NCBI GenBank assembly: GCA_029202545.1
Contig: CP119311.1
Location: 1,116,001-1,180,000 of the forward strand
Origin: Candidatus Pseudobacter hemicellulosilyticus
GTDB lineage: Bacteria > Bacteroidota > Bacteroidia > Chitinophagales > Chitinophagaceae
Length of the DNA stretch: 64,000 nt
Reading direction: 5' to 3'
The notes under the pieces are model-generated. The model was not told the origin of the DNA and made no database searches. It saw only the letters and a program-made list of their open reading frames with translations. The number at the start of each line of letters is the position of its first letter. Position 1 is the stretch's first letter. A program made the translations under genes and the position numbers. Of this stretch, positions 50,091 to 59,893 are shown one piece after another.

Positions 50091-51152
50091 TTATTCCCTG
50101 TTTGCTTTCGTGATGCTGAAGCCGGTGGGAATACTGGTCACGGCCAGGTCGTTCATGCGACCGATGGCTTGTAACAGAATTGGCAGCGAATCGGTATAGA
50201 ATATGGTTCCTGTGAAGCTAAGTCCTTCCAGCTCTTTGGCTGTATATTCAATAGATAGGTTATAATGTGCTTTCAGTTTGTTGAATACCTCCGGCAGCGG
50301 TGTATTGTCAAATACCATCTGCTGCGGTGTGTCAACAGGATCAGGTGCTGTAGCGGGCGATGGAATATCCTGCAGTTCCTTTCCTGTGCCGGATAATTTT
50401 ACCAGACTGTTGACCACATCATATTTCAGGTGCTGGCCGGGCAGCAGGTAAACATCTTTCTTCCAGCCCGGCAGGGTTTTCCTGATGGCTTTCACCACTA
50501 CTTTCCCGGTAAGTAATTGCACCCGTACGGATGAGGCGGTGGTGCTGATCCGGAAAGAGGTGCCCAGGGCAGTAGTAGCTAACCCGCCCGCATACACGGT
50601 GAAAGGCCTGTTCTTTTCCTGCGCTACGTTGAAACTGGCTTCTCCTTCTACATGGATCTCCCTTTTGTCCGTATCAAAGCCTGGCGCGTATTTTATAAGA
50701 GCGTCCGGTGAAAGGGATACCTGCGATCCATCCGGCAGGTTCAGTTTCATTGGCCTGCCACTGGTATTCTGTTGCTGGCGCCAGCTGACAGCTGGCGCTG
50801 ACCGGACCACTGTATCTACTACAGCCAGCTGTACAGGCGCTGTTGCCTGCTGTCCGGTTGGCTGCGCCAGCCAGATGCAGAGACCTGTTATGGCAGCAGC
50901 CACAGCCGCCCAGGGCAGGGCGCGTAATAAACGCCGTTGCGGGCCATGAATGCGTTCTTCAATGATATGGTACATCCCTGCTGCATGCTGGCTGTCCACG
51001 GCTGGCCCCGCTCCTGCTTCCTCCCAGTCCTTTCCGAACCATTCCCGTATCAGGCCCGGATGATCGTTAAGGTAACGATGCAGCTTTCGGGCTTCTTCGG
51101 GGGTACAGCGTCCCTGGAGGAATTTTTCTATAATCGTTTTGTCTATCTGCAT
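50091..51152 (-). CDS. FecR family anti-sigma factor
   Basis: A 353-residue single-pass inner-membrane protein that holds the ECF sigma factor and relays a signal from the outer membrane. The N-terminal cytoplasmic domain (DKTIIEKFLQGRCTPEEARKLHRYL) is followed by one helix (about residues 79-97, ALPWAAVAAAITGLCIWLA) and the periplasmic FecR domain (LNLPDGSQVSLSPDALIKYAPGFD, REIHVEGEASFNVAQEKNRPF). The C-terminal DUF4974 domain ends it (VFDNTPLPEVFNKLKAHYNLS). It is cotranscribed with the sigma factor 72 nt upstream. Confidence 0.94.
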   Translation of the reverse strand: MQIDKTIIEKFLQGRCTPEEARKLHRYLNDHPGLIREWFGKDWEEAGAGPAVDSQHAAGMYHIIEERIHGPQRRLLRALPWAAVAAAITGLCIWLAQPTGQQATAPVQLAVVDTVVRSAPAVSWRQQQNTSGRPMKLNLPDGSQVSLSPDALIKYAPGFDTDKREIHVEGEASFNVAQEKNRPFTVYAGGLATTALGTSFRISTTASSVRVQLLTGKVVVKAIRKTLPGWKKDVYLLPGQHLKYDVVNSLVKLSGTGKELQDIPSPATAPDPVDTPQQMVFDNTPLPEVFNKLKAHYNLSIEYTAKELEGLSFTGTIFYTDSLPILLQAIGRMNDLAVTSIPTGFSITKANRE

Positions 51153-51224
51153 GCAGCACTACAATACTATAGGTTGAAACTAAATACGTGGGATGAAGGA
51201 ATATTCCCTGCTGGTAATAGTAAG

Positions 51225-51818
51225 TTAATATGCAGGGGGCCAGGAAAGGCTGAAAAGCAGGAATGTCCATAAGGTGGCTATAAAAGACCTGATCAGGCGC
51301 ATGGCCTTCCAGAGATGATCTTCCACCGTTTTTACAGATACGGACAGTTTACCGGCAATCTCCTGGTTGGAGAAGCCATGCATCATTTTAAGGATGAATA
51401 CTTTTCTGCGAACGGGAGATAGCTGGTGCATGGCCAGCCGCAGATGGTCTCTGGCCTCTATGCCGGGTAACCCCGTGCTGGCGGGCATGCTGTCGATCAT
51501 GGGTTCAAAATCGTCCACCATGCTGAAATATTTCCTGCTGGTGGCTTCCTTGCGCAGATGATCAATCCACACGCTGTTGGCCATGGTGAACAGCTGTATA
51601 TCCAGACTATGGGCAGCCGACAGGGTATGACGGGATTGCCACAATTTAATAAACAACTGCTGGGTGAGTTCTGTGGCTGTTTCCTGCCGGGAAGTGCGTT
51701 TCAGGAAATACCTGAATGCTTTTGCGTGGAACTGATCATACACCTCCCGGAACGAGCCTTCGTTGAGCCTGATGCCGGTTATATCATTCATTGCTACCAG
51801 ATAGATGACGGAATCCAT
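51225..51818 (-). CDS. ECF RNA polymerase sigma factor (sigma-70 family, FecI type)
   Basis: A 197-residue (or 188 from the ATG at 51791) extracytoplasmic-function sigma factor that should drive the SusC/D operon. Region 2 is FREVYDQFHAKAFRYFLKRTSRQETATELTQQLFIKLW and region 4 the helix-turn-helix RRKVFILKMMHGFSNQEIAGKLSVSVKTVEDHLWKAMRLIR. Unusually the C-terminus runs on as a hydrophobic, tryptophan-rich tail (FIATLWTFLLFSLSWPPAY), which could attach it to the membrane near FecR. The order sigma-FecR-SusC-SusD is the standard layout in this phylum. Confidence 0.93.
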   Translation of the reverse strand: MDSVIYLVAMNDITGIRLNEGSFREVYDQFHAKAFRYFLKRTSRQETATELTQQLFIKLWQSRHTLSAAHSLDIQLFTMANSVWIDHLRKEATSRKYFSMVDDFEPMIDSMPASTGLPGIEARDHLRLAMHQLSPVRRKVFILKMMHGFSNQEIAGKLSVSVKTVEDHLWKAMRLIRSFIATLWTFLLFSLSWPPAY

Positions 51819-51896
51819 TGCCTTATCCTATCGGGGCGCAAATTGAGGATTATATGAAAGAGAAAAGCATTATTTATTTGTTAAGGGGGAAGTAAA

Positions 51897-51960
51897 ATAA
51901 CTTCCTCTTGCACGCGCCGGCCATTAATCACGACTAACCGGCAGCAGCAGAGGAAGTTAT
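51897..51960 (-). terminator. Terminator-like hairpin after the alpha-2-macroglobulin gene
   Basis: Outer arms ATAACTTCCTCT (51897-51908) and AGAGGAAGTTAT (51949-51960) pair perfectly over 12 bp; inside, GCCGG and CCGGC make a second stem. It lies 20 nt after the stop and is followed on the minus strand by TTTTAC. Confidence 0.65.
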
Positions 51961-51980
51961 TACAGGCGGTTATATTTCTG

Positions 51981-54900
51981 TTATTGAATGATCGTTTTCT
52001 TCATGCTTTCCCTTCCGGAGAATACAGGAAAATACATCATCTCCGCTTTTGCAGGGTTCAGGAAATAGCTGCCCGTATACCTGGGCAGCAGGGATACCTC
52101 AAAACTATATTGTCCCTGTTTCAGGCTGCTGCAAAAGATGCTCACTTTATTCCGGAAATGTTCCCGGTGTACTTCATTATTGGCAAAAGCAGGTTGTTTG
52201 TCCTGGTAAGAACAACCGGCCGGGATCGGGATCTCTACCAGCACATAGTCGGCATCTCCTGTTACCGTAACGTTTACTTTCAGCTTTACAGGATCACCGG
52301 CTGTCAGCCGGGTCAGGGGCTCGCCATTTTTCCGTACAAAGGAGGAACGCACACTGAAGGCAGCATCCTGTTGCTGCGGAGCAGGGTTCCAATGCTGCTG
52401 GAAGCTGCTGAAGTAAACAGGCTGTCCCCCCAGCTTGCGGATGGTCACGGACTCACCAGCGGGCAAGGTACTGGTATACGGAAAGCTCGTCACTATCGCC
52501 TGGCTGCCGCCACTCAGTTCAAGACGGGCGGGTGTCAGCTGGCTGCTGTCTCTCAGCAGATCAGGCAGGATGGTTTCCAGGATCAGGCAGGACTCATAGG
52601 TATTACGCCATTGGCCGTCCTTTCTTTTTTCCAGGAAATAGTTGCGGATGCTTTTCAGTTCCTGCTCATAACCACCCGCTTTGCGCATCATGCGGTACAT
52701 GAGCAGGGTCTGCTGGATGGAATTATCAAAGAAACGGTAGCTGTCCTCGCCATAATACCGGTTGCCGAACAGGGTTTGTTTGTACCGGCCTGCCAGTTCC
52801 TGCGACAGGCTTTCCTGGCCCAGCTGCTGGCGGAAAGCCAACAGGCTTAATTTCGTGTATTCATCAGGTTTATGCAGCTTTCGTTCCAGCGTATCCAGCT
52901 GCGATCTGAAATCAATATTGCCGCCCAGTACATGCAGCAGTTGCAGGCACTGAAGCCTTTCCAACCCCTTATACTGTTCCAGCTCCCAGCTCAGGTATTG
53001 CAGGAGGGAACTTTTATTGACAGCAACCCTATAGCCGGCTTTCTCCGCCATCAGCAGGGCTTCCATTGCATGCAGCGAGATCCAGGTCAGGGGCTGCTGA
53101 CCGCTCCACCAGGCCCAGCCGCCCGTGGGCAGCTGGTTTTGTTGCAGGCGACTGATCAGCTCCCGGATATTTTTCTCTTCCCGGAAGTCCTGTTTCCCGT
53201 AGGCATAGACCGTCTTTTTCAACAGCAGCGCTTTCAGCCGGGAAACCAGCTGCTCATTGCAGTCGTATTCATAATCACGGATCCGGTCTATCTCCTCCAG
53301 CATCACCGGCAGCAGCGCAGCTTCTGCCCGGATGGTCAGCTGACCGTATCGGGGATCAGCCACTATAGTGAAACTGGTATCTGTTTCAAGGCTGGCAAAA
53401 AAGCCTTTGGTCTCTTTTACACCCTGCGGAAAAACAGGGATAGTCCTTTCTTCCCCATCATAATAACCGTTCTCCTGCCGGATAGTCATTTTGAAACGCA
53501 CAGAATCTGTGACAGGCGCTGTGACCAGAAAACTATCAATCAGGCTATGGCGCAGGACAACAGTTCTGTTGACCATCAAACTGTCCTGGTAGAAGAAGGC
53601 AGTTTGCAGCCGGACACTGTCTCCCCCATAGTGCTGTGTTTTACCCAATACCTGTGCAGTATCACCTGCTATTAAAAACTGGGGCAGCGCCAGTGATGTG
53701 CTGAGCGCCTTGAAGGAGCGCACCACCGTTTCCAGTATGCCACTGCGCCGCTGGTTGTCTATGGCAATAGCTTTGGTTTTCCAGCTGGTGATATCATCCG
53801 GCCAGGTCACGGTATAGCTGACCCTTCCCAGCTGGTCTGTCCGTAAGGCAGGCTGCCAGTAAGCATCATCCCGGAAATTGCGGCGCAGGCTGTTGCCGGG
53901 CAGGGGCTGATCTGCCCCTGCTTCAGCCCCCGCTAAAGCTGCGGCCTTACGAGTGGTGATCAGGATAACGCCGCCCGCAGCACTGCTGCCATACAACGCA
54001 ATGGCTTCAGGGCCACGCAGTATATTGAACGAAGCAATACTGACCGGGTCAATAGATTGCAGGTTGCCGGTATAAGGAAGGCCGTCCATCAGGACCAGCG
54101 GCAGGCCGGTTTCCTGATAGGAACTCATTCCCCTGATCATAATCCCGGGCGCCGCGCCCGCCAGTCCGTCAGCCATTGTAAATGATAATGCAGCACCGGT
54201 AAGCGATCTTTTCCTTTGACCGCCATAGCCAACCACCACCACTTCATTAAGCTGCCCTTTGGATGGGACCATCAGCAGGTTATATACCGCATCAGGGCTG
54301 ATCTTTTTTTCCAGCGCCTGGTACCCTATCAGGACAACCGTTAGTGTTCCCTTCTCAGGCGCCAGCAGGGTAAAATAACCTTCGCCGTCTGTAATGGTTC
54401 CCCTGTTAACCCCCCTGATCCTTACCATGACGCCTGAAAGCGGTGCGTTTGTTTCTTTATCCAATACCCTGCCGCTGATCTGGTTGGTAAAGCTGCTGGT
54501 ATCCAGGTATTGCTCATTAAATGTCTCCAGCATCTCTGTTCCTGTGTATTCACTCAGATCTTCCCAGCCGCCAATAACCCGGCTTTCTACCAGTTCATTC
54601 ATGTAGATACTCATACTATCGGGTGGCCTGGGAGCTATTGTTCCAAAGTTCACATAGTTGACGCCGCCAGGACGGACCAGGATGCTATCCCGGATATAGT
54701 ACTGATTGCCTTTCAGCAGCAACAGCAGGCGGTAATGGCCGGGTTGCAGGTAGCCCAATTCCGTATTCTGCCCTTTGTAGATCTGGAGAAAGTCAGGATT
54801 ATCATGCCGGAAAAGAAAGGTATGCTTAATAAATAAGCGCTGGCTGCCGGCAAGGCTGTCCAATGCTATTTCCAGGCTGCCGTTACCTGTTTTGTTGAAA

Positions 54901-57788
54901 GAGGCATTCCTGAACAACTCTGTGCTGCTGCTCCGGTTATCCAGGTATTCCTGCCAGAGGCTATCCACCTCCTGTGCTGTCAGCACCTTATCCTTCAGGT
55001 CCGGGACAATGGTACTGCCAAGCCAGTTACCGAAAAGATATTTGCCGGGCGGTGGCTGCCGTTGTTTTACCAGACCGTTGAGGATACTGTAGGAAGAATT
55101 ACCCTGGGGAGTAAAGGACTGGCTGATCTTTCCCCTTACTGAAAAGATAGCCGGCAAACCTGTTAATGGTCCTACCAGCGGCTGATAAAAGTTATAGTGA
55201 TCGGTTGGCTGCTGCAGTAAAAGGATATTGTTCCCCTGCGTCAGCTGCACCAGGGACAACTCATAACGATCCCTGCTGATCATGATCATGTAGCGCGACC
55301 AGCGTTCCATTTCCTGCGGCGTTAGCCTGCCCGGCCGTTTCATGATCTCCATATCCTTTGCCGGCTGATCAGCGTTGACACTGATCACTGTTTTATGGAA
55401 TGGGGCCGCATACACATTTTTTAGCCGGATCAGTTTATCCGACATTCTCAATTCAATAGTATGGTAGCCGGGTTGTACACGGAAACTATAGCGTTGCAGG
55501 TGGCTCGACTGGCTAAAGAAAAATGGCACACTATCAATATAGACCTGGAACACCGGTTGCAGTTCCCCTTTGCTAACCACAAAAGGCGCCAGCTGCGTAA
55601 TAGAATCTGCCATGGGCTCTGTATTCCTGTACACCGTGTCCGGATGCAGGAAGCGGAAATAATCCAGGCTGTCCAGCCCCATCTCCCTGCTCCAGCGTTC
55701 CCAGTTCAGCAGGCTCAACAGCGCTGCAGGACTGGCATAACCCAGGCTAAGCGGCTGTCTGATCTTTCGGGGGCCATACAGTTTACCAAAATACGGCAGT
55801 TGCAGGGAGCCCTGCTCTTTGAATTTGGTAGTATAGGCAAAACTGCTGACATCCGCATCGGGCACAGGGCGCCCGTTCATATCCCTTACCTGCAACGTTA
55901 CCCTGCTTACCTGCCCCGGGTAAATGGTTGCCGGCTGATCTGATTCAATGACCAGCGCTTTATCATAATAGGCCAGGGTATAGTTCTCCGCCCGTACCTG
56001 GTCACCAAAAATATACTGGAGGGATATTGAATAACCGGCCGGGCTTTGTGCCTTGTCTGCATAATAAAAACTGTCCCCATAACCGCGGGTAACCACTTTA
56101 TTTCCGGCAAACAAAGTATACCAGAAAGACAGGCGGCCAGGATTGAGTACAGTAACGATAACAGAATCCCTGGTACGCCTGGCTCGGCATTCCAGCAAGC
56201 CCTGCGTAAAAGGTATAGTAAACTCATTTGACAGGGTATCCACCCTTACCCTGTATTGCTGTGCATAAGGATCAAGGGCAATCCTGGCCGGTAACAGTAA
56301 GGAGGTTGTCTGAAGCGTATCTTCCCTGCCATTCAGCAGGACCAGCGTTGCTGAAGCAAGTATTGACCGCGCTCCATCCAGGAGGCTGATCTGCAGGCTG
56401 TCCTTCTCCTGTTTGAAAACCAGCTGCCGCCGTCTATAATTATAATGCTGGTGGAGCGTTGCAGTGCTGTTTTCATTATTGCTGTTAAGGAATTCAAGTT
56501 GCAGGTTATAATCAAAGCTGGCGGCAGGGAACAGGCTGTCCGGCAGCTGGATACCGGTTTCTCCTATTGGCTCCAGCACCTGCTCGTGATACCAAAGGGT
56601 ATCCCGGATAAATACTTCGGAAGCATGATAAAAAGTTTTCGGATTTGCAGCCGGTGAGGCCAGGATCTTTACACGCCCGTCCATTACCGGCAGGTCATTC
56701 TCGTCTTTGGCCTTGCAATAAATGGTCACGGGCATTCCCTGGTGATGACTGCTATGATCTGTCCTGGCGCTGAACTGAATACCTTTCAATTCATAATCCT
56801 CGTAAGTGAACTTGCCCCGCATGGTCACCAGCCGCTTTAATGCATATTCATCTTCGTCCAGGTTACCATCATAGGTTTCCAGATCATACTTCCGGCTCTT
56901 CAATTCTTCAAAGGTGAGCAGGTAGTCTTCGTCCAGGTACAGGTCCAGGCTGTCATTCAGCACAAAACTATACGTAAAGCCACCAGGGCGATAAGGTTTG
57001 ATTTCCGCCAGGATACTATCAGTTAAAAAATCCCTGTCCGTTAAACGCAACAGCATGGGACGGTTCACCGGTTTACCATTTTTATCAGCGATCCAGGCTT
57101 TCAGCTGTACCGTATCTCCCTCGCGATACCGGGGTTTGCTGAAGACCAGGAAGCCCCGGTATTTTTTTTCATAGGCAGTAGAAGTCTGAAAATATTCAGG
57201 GCTGTAATGATACCGGGTTCTCCTTTGAAAGGGCTTTCTCAATGTATACGCAAGGGAAGACAGGAAAGAGCGTTTGCCCGACTTCAAGGGCAGCTGCTGC
57301 AAAACGCCCTGGTATTCTATGTTCACCGTTGTATGCCGGTTCCTTTTCGGCAACGGAAAACCTTTCAGCTGTTCGTTAAAAGCCGCTTGTCTGTTCCCGG
57401 TTTGTACCCGGGCATCCTTTACTAACTGGCTTTGGGGATCATGCAGTAGCAACAATAACTGGTCGCCGTTGTCCACCAGTTTTGTCCGCAGGCTGCCTAC
57501 ATTCACCGCTTTCTGCTCCAGCAGGTTGTTTTTGGCCACCACTTCCAGGTAATTGCCGGGAGATAGTTTTTTTGTCCCAACACTGTCTGTCAATACAGAG
57601 TCCACCAGCGTGTGCAGGTATTTATCAATACGGCCCCGGTAAGGATGGGCCTGGAAACGGGCTGCTTCGCGGGGAGATAATTTATAGTAATAGGTATATA
57701 CACTGCTCCGGCGGCTTCCGGAAAGATCTTTCTGGGCAAGCGTGATCAACGGTAAACAGATAGCAAGCAGGCAGACAATGCTTCTCAT
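51981..57788 (-). CDS. Alpha-2-macroglobulin family protein with inserted TonB-plug module
   Basis: A 1935-residue exported protein. A signal peptide (1-19) is followed by macroglobulin domains, with MG2 at about 205-250 (GFLVFSKPRYREGDTVQLKAWIADKNGKPV). At about 1100-1180 a CarboxypepD_reg domain (SGRVLDKETNAPLSGVMVRIRGVNRG) appears, then a SusC-like plug (about 1183-1280: EVVVVGYGGQRKRS, VLMDGLPYTGNL, ALYGSSAAGGVILITTRKA). The macroglobulin resumes at about 1310 (YWQPALRTDQLGRVSYTVTWPDDITSWK) with the thioester domain, where DCNEQ (about 1509) keeps the cysteine and glutamine of CGEQ. Bacterial macroglobulins trap attacking proteases; the plug insert may dock to other outer-membrane parts. 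Confidence 0.87.
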   Translation of the reverse strand: MRSIVCLLAICLPLITLAQKDLSGSRRSSVYTYYYKLSPREAARFQAHPYRGRIDKYLHTLVDSVLTDSVGTKKLSPGNYLEVVAKNNLLEQKAVNVGSLRTKLVDNGDQLLLLLHDPQSQLVKDARVQTGNRQAAFNEQLKGFPLPKRNRHTTVNIEYQGVLQQLPLKSGKRSFLSSLAYTLRKPFQRRTRYHYSPEYFQTSTAYEKKYRGFLVFSKPRYREGDTVQLKAWIADKNGKPVNRPMLLRLTDRDFLTDSILAEIKPYRPGGFTYSFVLNDSLDLYLDEDYLLTFEELKSRKYDLETYDGNLDEDEYALKRLVTMRGKFTYEDYELKGIQFSARTDHSSHHQGMPVTIYCKAKDENDLPVMDGRVKILASPAANPKTFYHASEVFIRDTLWYHEQVLEPIGETGIQLPDSLFPAASFDYNLQLEFLNSNNENSTATLHQHYNYRRRQLVFKQEKDSLQISLLDGARSILASATLVLLNGREDTLQTTSLLLPARIALDPYAQQYRVRVDTLSNEFTIPFTQGLLECRARRTRDSVIVTVLNPGRLSFWYTLFAGNKVVTRGYGDSFYYADKAQSPAGYSISLQYIFGDQVRAENYTLAYYDKALVIESDQPATIYPGQVSRVTLQVRDMNGRPVPDADVSSFAYTTKFKEQGSLQLPYFGKLYGPRKIRQPLSLGYASPAALLSLLNWERWSREMGLDSLDYFRFLHPDTVYRNTEPMADSITQLAPFVVSKGELQPVFQVYIDSVPFFFSQSSHLQRYSFRVQPGYHTIELRMSDKLIRLKNVYAAPFHKTVISVNADQPAKDMEIMKRPGRLTPQEMERWSRYMIMISRDRYELSLVQLTQGNNILLLQQPTDHYNFYQPLVGPLTGLPAIFSVRGKISQSFTPQGNSSYSILNGLVKQRQPPPGKYLFGNWLGSTIVPDLKDKVLTAQEVDSLWQEYLDNRSSSTELFRNASFNKTGNGSLEIALDSLAGSQRLFIKHTFLFRHDNPDFLQIYKGQNTELGYLQPGHYRLLLLLKGNQYYIRDSILVRPGGVNYVNFGTIAPRPPDSMSIYMNELVESRVIGGWEDLSEYTGTEMLETFNEQYLDTSSFTNQISGRVLDKETNAPLSGVMVRIRGVNRGTITDGEGYFTLLAPEKGTLTVVLIGYQALEKKISPDAVYNLLMVPSKGQLNEVVVVGYGGQRKRSLTGAALSFTMADGLAGAAPGIMIRGMSSYQETGLPLVLMDGLPYTGNLQSIDPVSIASFNILRGPEAIALYGSSAAGGVILITTRKAAALAGAEAGADQPLPGNSLRRNFRDDAYWQPALRTDQLGRVSYTVTWPDDITSWKTKAIAIDNQRRSGILETVVRSFKALSTSLALPQFLIAGDTAQVLGKTQHYGGDSVRLQTAFFYQDSLMVNRTVVLRHSLIDSFLVTAPVTDSVRFKMTIRQENGYYDGEERTIPVFPQGVKETKGFFASLETDTSFTIVADPRYGQLTIRAEAALLPVMLEEIDRIRDYEYDCNEQLVSRLKALLLKKTVYAYGKQDFREEKNIRELISRLQQNQLPTGGWAWWSGQQPLTWISLHAMEALLMAEKAGYRVAVNKSSLLQYLSWELEQYKGLERLQCLQLLHVLGGNIDFRSQLDTLERKLHKPDEYTKLSLLAFRQQLGQESLSQELAGRYKQTLFGNRYYGEDSYRFFDNSIQQTLLMYRMMRKAGGYEQELKSIRNYFLEKRKDGQWRNTYESCLILETILPDLLRDSSQLTPARLELSGGSQAIVTSFPYTSTLPAGESVTIRKLGGQPVYFSSFQQHWNPAPQQQDAAFSVRSSFVRKNGEPLTRLTAGDPVKLKVNVTVTGDADYVLVEIPIPAGCSYQDKQPAFANNEVHREHFRNKVSIFCSSLKQGQYSFEVSLLPRYTGSYFLNPAKAEMMYFPVFSGRESMKKTIIQ

Positions 57789-57864
57789 TGCGAAGGGTTT
57801 TTAGAAAGATGCAGCCCAAAACCCTATTACACAGCACAGCATAAAATATTCAGGCAAACAGTAT

Positions 57865-59883
57865 TTAATAGTTCAGCAGCTGCTCTACCGCAGCCGCCAG
57901 CCTTGATTTGGCCATGAAATTATTTTCCAGCGAAGTATTGAAAGGAACCGGCGTGTCCAGTGAAGCGCAACGGATCACCGGCGCATCCAGGCGTTCAAAA
58001 CAATGTTCCGCTATCCAGGCCGCAATCTCACCGCCAATACCGCCTGTAAGCGTATCCTCATGCAGTACCAGCACTTTGCCGGTGCGCTCCACCGAAGTGC
58101 GGATGGCCGCATGATCCAGCGGCAGCAGGCTGCGCAGGTCCAGCAGGTCAATGCTGAGGTCCGGCCGCTTTGCCGCAAATTCCAGCGCCCAATGTACGCC
58201 ACTGCCATAAGTGATAATGGACAGATCAGAACCTGTTGTCACGGATCGGGCCTTGCCGATCTCCACCGTATAATAAGCTTCCGGCACCGGACCATGGATA
58301 CTCCGGTAAAGGGCCTTGTGCTCAAAGAAAAGAACGGGATTGGGATCATTGATGGCTGCTATCAGCAAACCTTTGGCATCTTCGGGAGTAGCAGGATAAA
58401 CAACCTTCAATCCGGGCGTATGGGCAAACCAGGCCTCATTGCTCTGGGAATGGAAGGGACCGGCGCCTACGCCACCGCCTGTTGGCATGCGGATCACCAC
58501 ATCAGCCGGCTGCCCCCAACGATAATGGATCTTGGCCAGGTTATTCACGATCTGGTTAAAGCCCATGGTCACAAAATCTGCAAACTGCATTTCCACCACC
58601 GACTTATACCCTTCCAGGCTAAGGCCCAGGGCAGCCCCCAGGATGGCGCTTTCACACAGCGGCGTATTGCGCACCCTTGCTTTGCCAAAGGCTTCCACAA
58701 ATCCTTCGGTGATCTTGAAAGCCCCGCCATATTCTGCAATATCCTGTCCCATCAGCAGCAGCTGCGGATGCTCCTGCATGGATTGCCGCAAGCCTTCACT
58801 GATGGCGTCTATCATTCTTTTTTCAGGAGCAGGGGCCTCCTCAAAGGCCACTGCCTGCTGTGCTTCTTCCAGCGTTGGAACCTCCGCCGCTGGTACCGGG
58901 GCATATACATCCTCCAGTTCCGCTGCGGTATTCACCTGTACAGCCGGCGCAGCAAAACCGATGGCCAGCGCTTCTTCTATAGTTGTTTTCAGCTCCTCGC
59001 GGATAGCCGTGACGGCTTCGTCGGTCAGCACCTTTTCTTCCAGGAGATACTGTTCATAATTATTGACCGGATCTCTTTTCCCCCATAATTCAAACATGTA
59101 GTCCGGCACATAACGGGTGCCGCTGGCCTCTTCATGACCACGCATGCGGAAAGTACTGCACTCCACCAGGTAGGGCCTGCGGTGTTCCAGACAGAACTGG
59201 CGCACGCCTTTGAGGGTATCATATACCGCCAGCAGGTTATTGCCATCTATCTTCACCCCCTCCATGCCATAACCCCTTGCTTTTTCCACCAGGCTCTCAC
59301 AACGGAATTGCTCGGAAACAGGCGTGCTGAGCCCATAGCCATTGTTCTCTACCAGGAATATAACAGGTAGGTCCCAGACCGAAGCGGTATTGAGGGCTTC
59401 ATGAAAATCACCCTCGCTGGTGCCGCCCTCGCCGGTAAAGGCCAGGGCCACTTTGGGCTGTCCCTGCAGCTGGTGGGCCAGGGCCACACCATCAGCAATG
59501 GCCAGCTGCGGCCCCAGGTGCGAGATCATGCCACAGATATGGTGTGCGTTACTGCCAAAATGGAAACTGCGTTCACGACCCTTGCTATAACCCTGCTGGC
59601 TGCCCTGCCATTGCATCAGCAGCTTACTGAGTGGCAGCTGCCGGGTGGTGAACACACCGAGGTTGCGGTGCAGGGGCATGATCCATTCATCCGGCTCCAG
59701 CGCCAGGGTAGCGCCTACGGCAATAGCTTCCTGGCCAATGCCGCTGAACCATTTAGAGATCCTGCCCTGCCGCAGCAGTACCAGCATCTTCTCCTCTATC
59801 AGCCGTGGCAGCAACAGGTTTTTATAGAACTGCAGCAGTTGCCCGTCCGTAAGTTCTTTGCGTTCAAATTGCATGTCTGACAT
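57865..59883 (-). CDS. 2-oxoacid dehydrogenase E1, alpha and beta subunits fused
   Basis: A 672-residue thiamine-diphosphate enzyme that decarboxylates branched-chain 2-oxoacids or pyruvate and acetylates/acylates the lipoyl arm of E2. The alpha part spans about 1-330: IGQEAIAVGATLAL, GMISHLGPQLAIADG and the TPP motif GEGGTSEGDFHEALN to VENN. The beta part spans about 360-670: LLMGQDIAEYGGAFKITEGF, RMPTGGGVGAGPFHSQSNEAW and the end LDTPVPFNTSLE. Both parts look catalytically complete. No E2 or E3 gene is nearby. The start is chosen at MSDMQFER; an ATG six codons upstream would overlap the holin-like gene. Confidence 0.93.
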   Translation of the reverse strand: MSDMQFERKELTDGQLLQFYKNLLLPRLIEEKMLVLLRQGRISKWFSGIGQEAIAVGATLALEPDEWIMPLHRNLGVFTTRQLPLSKLLMQWQGSQQGYSKGRERSFHFGSNAHHICGMISHLGPQLAIADGVALAHQLQGQPKVALAFTGEGGTSEGDFHEALNTASVWDLPVIFLVENNGYGLSTPVSEQFRCESLVEKARGYGMEGVKIDGNNLLAVYDTLKGVRQFCLEHRRPYLVECSTFRMRGHEEASGTRYVPDYMFELWGKRDPVNNYEQYLLEEKVLTDEAVTAIREELKTTIEEALAIGFAAPAVQVNTAAELEDVYAPVPAAEVPTLEEAQQAVAFEEAPAPEKRMIDAISEGLRQSMQEHPQLLLMGQDIAEYGGAFKITEGFVEAFGKARVRNTPLCESAILGAALGLSLEGYKSVVEMQFADFVTMGFNQIVNNLAKIHYRWGQPADVVIRMPTGGGVGAGPFHSQSNEAWFAHTPGLKVVYPATPEDAKGLLIAAINDPNPVLFFEHKALYRSIHGPVPEAYYTVEIGKARSVTTGSDLSIITYGSGVHWALEFAAKRPDLSIDLLDLRSLLPLDHAAIRTSVERTGKVLVLHEDTLTGGIGGEIAAWIAEHCFERLDAPVIRCASLDTPVPFNTSLENNFMAKSRLAAAVEQLLNY

Positions 59884-59893
59884 GGATAATAGG

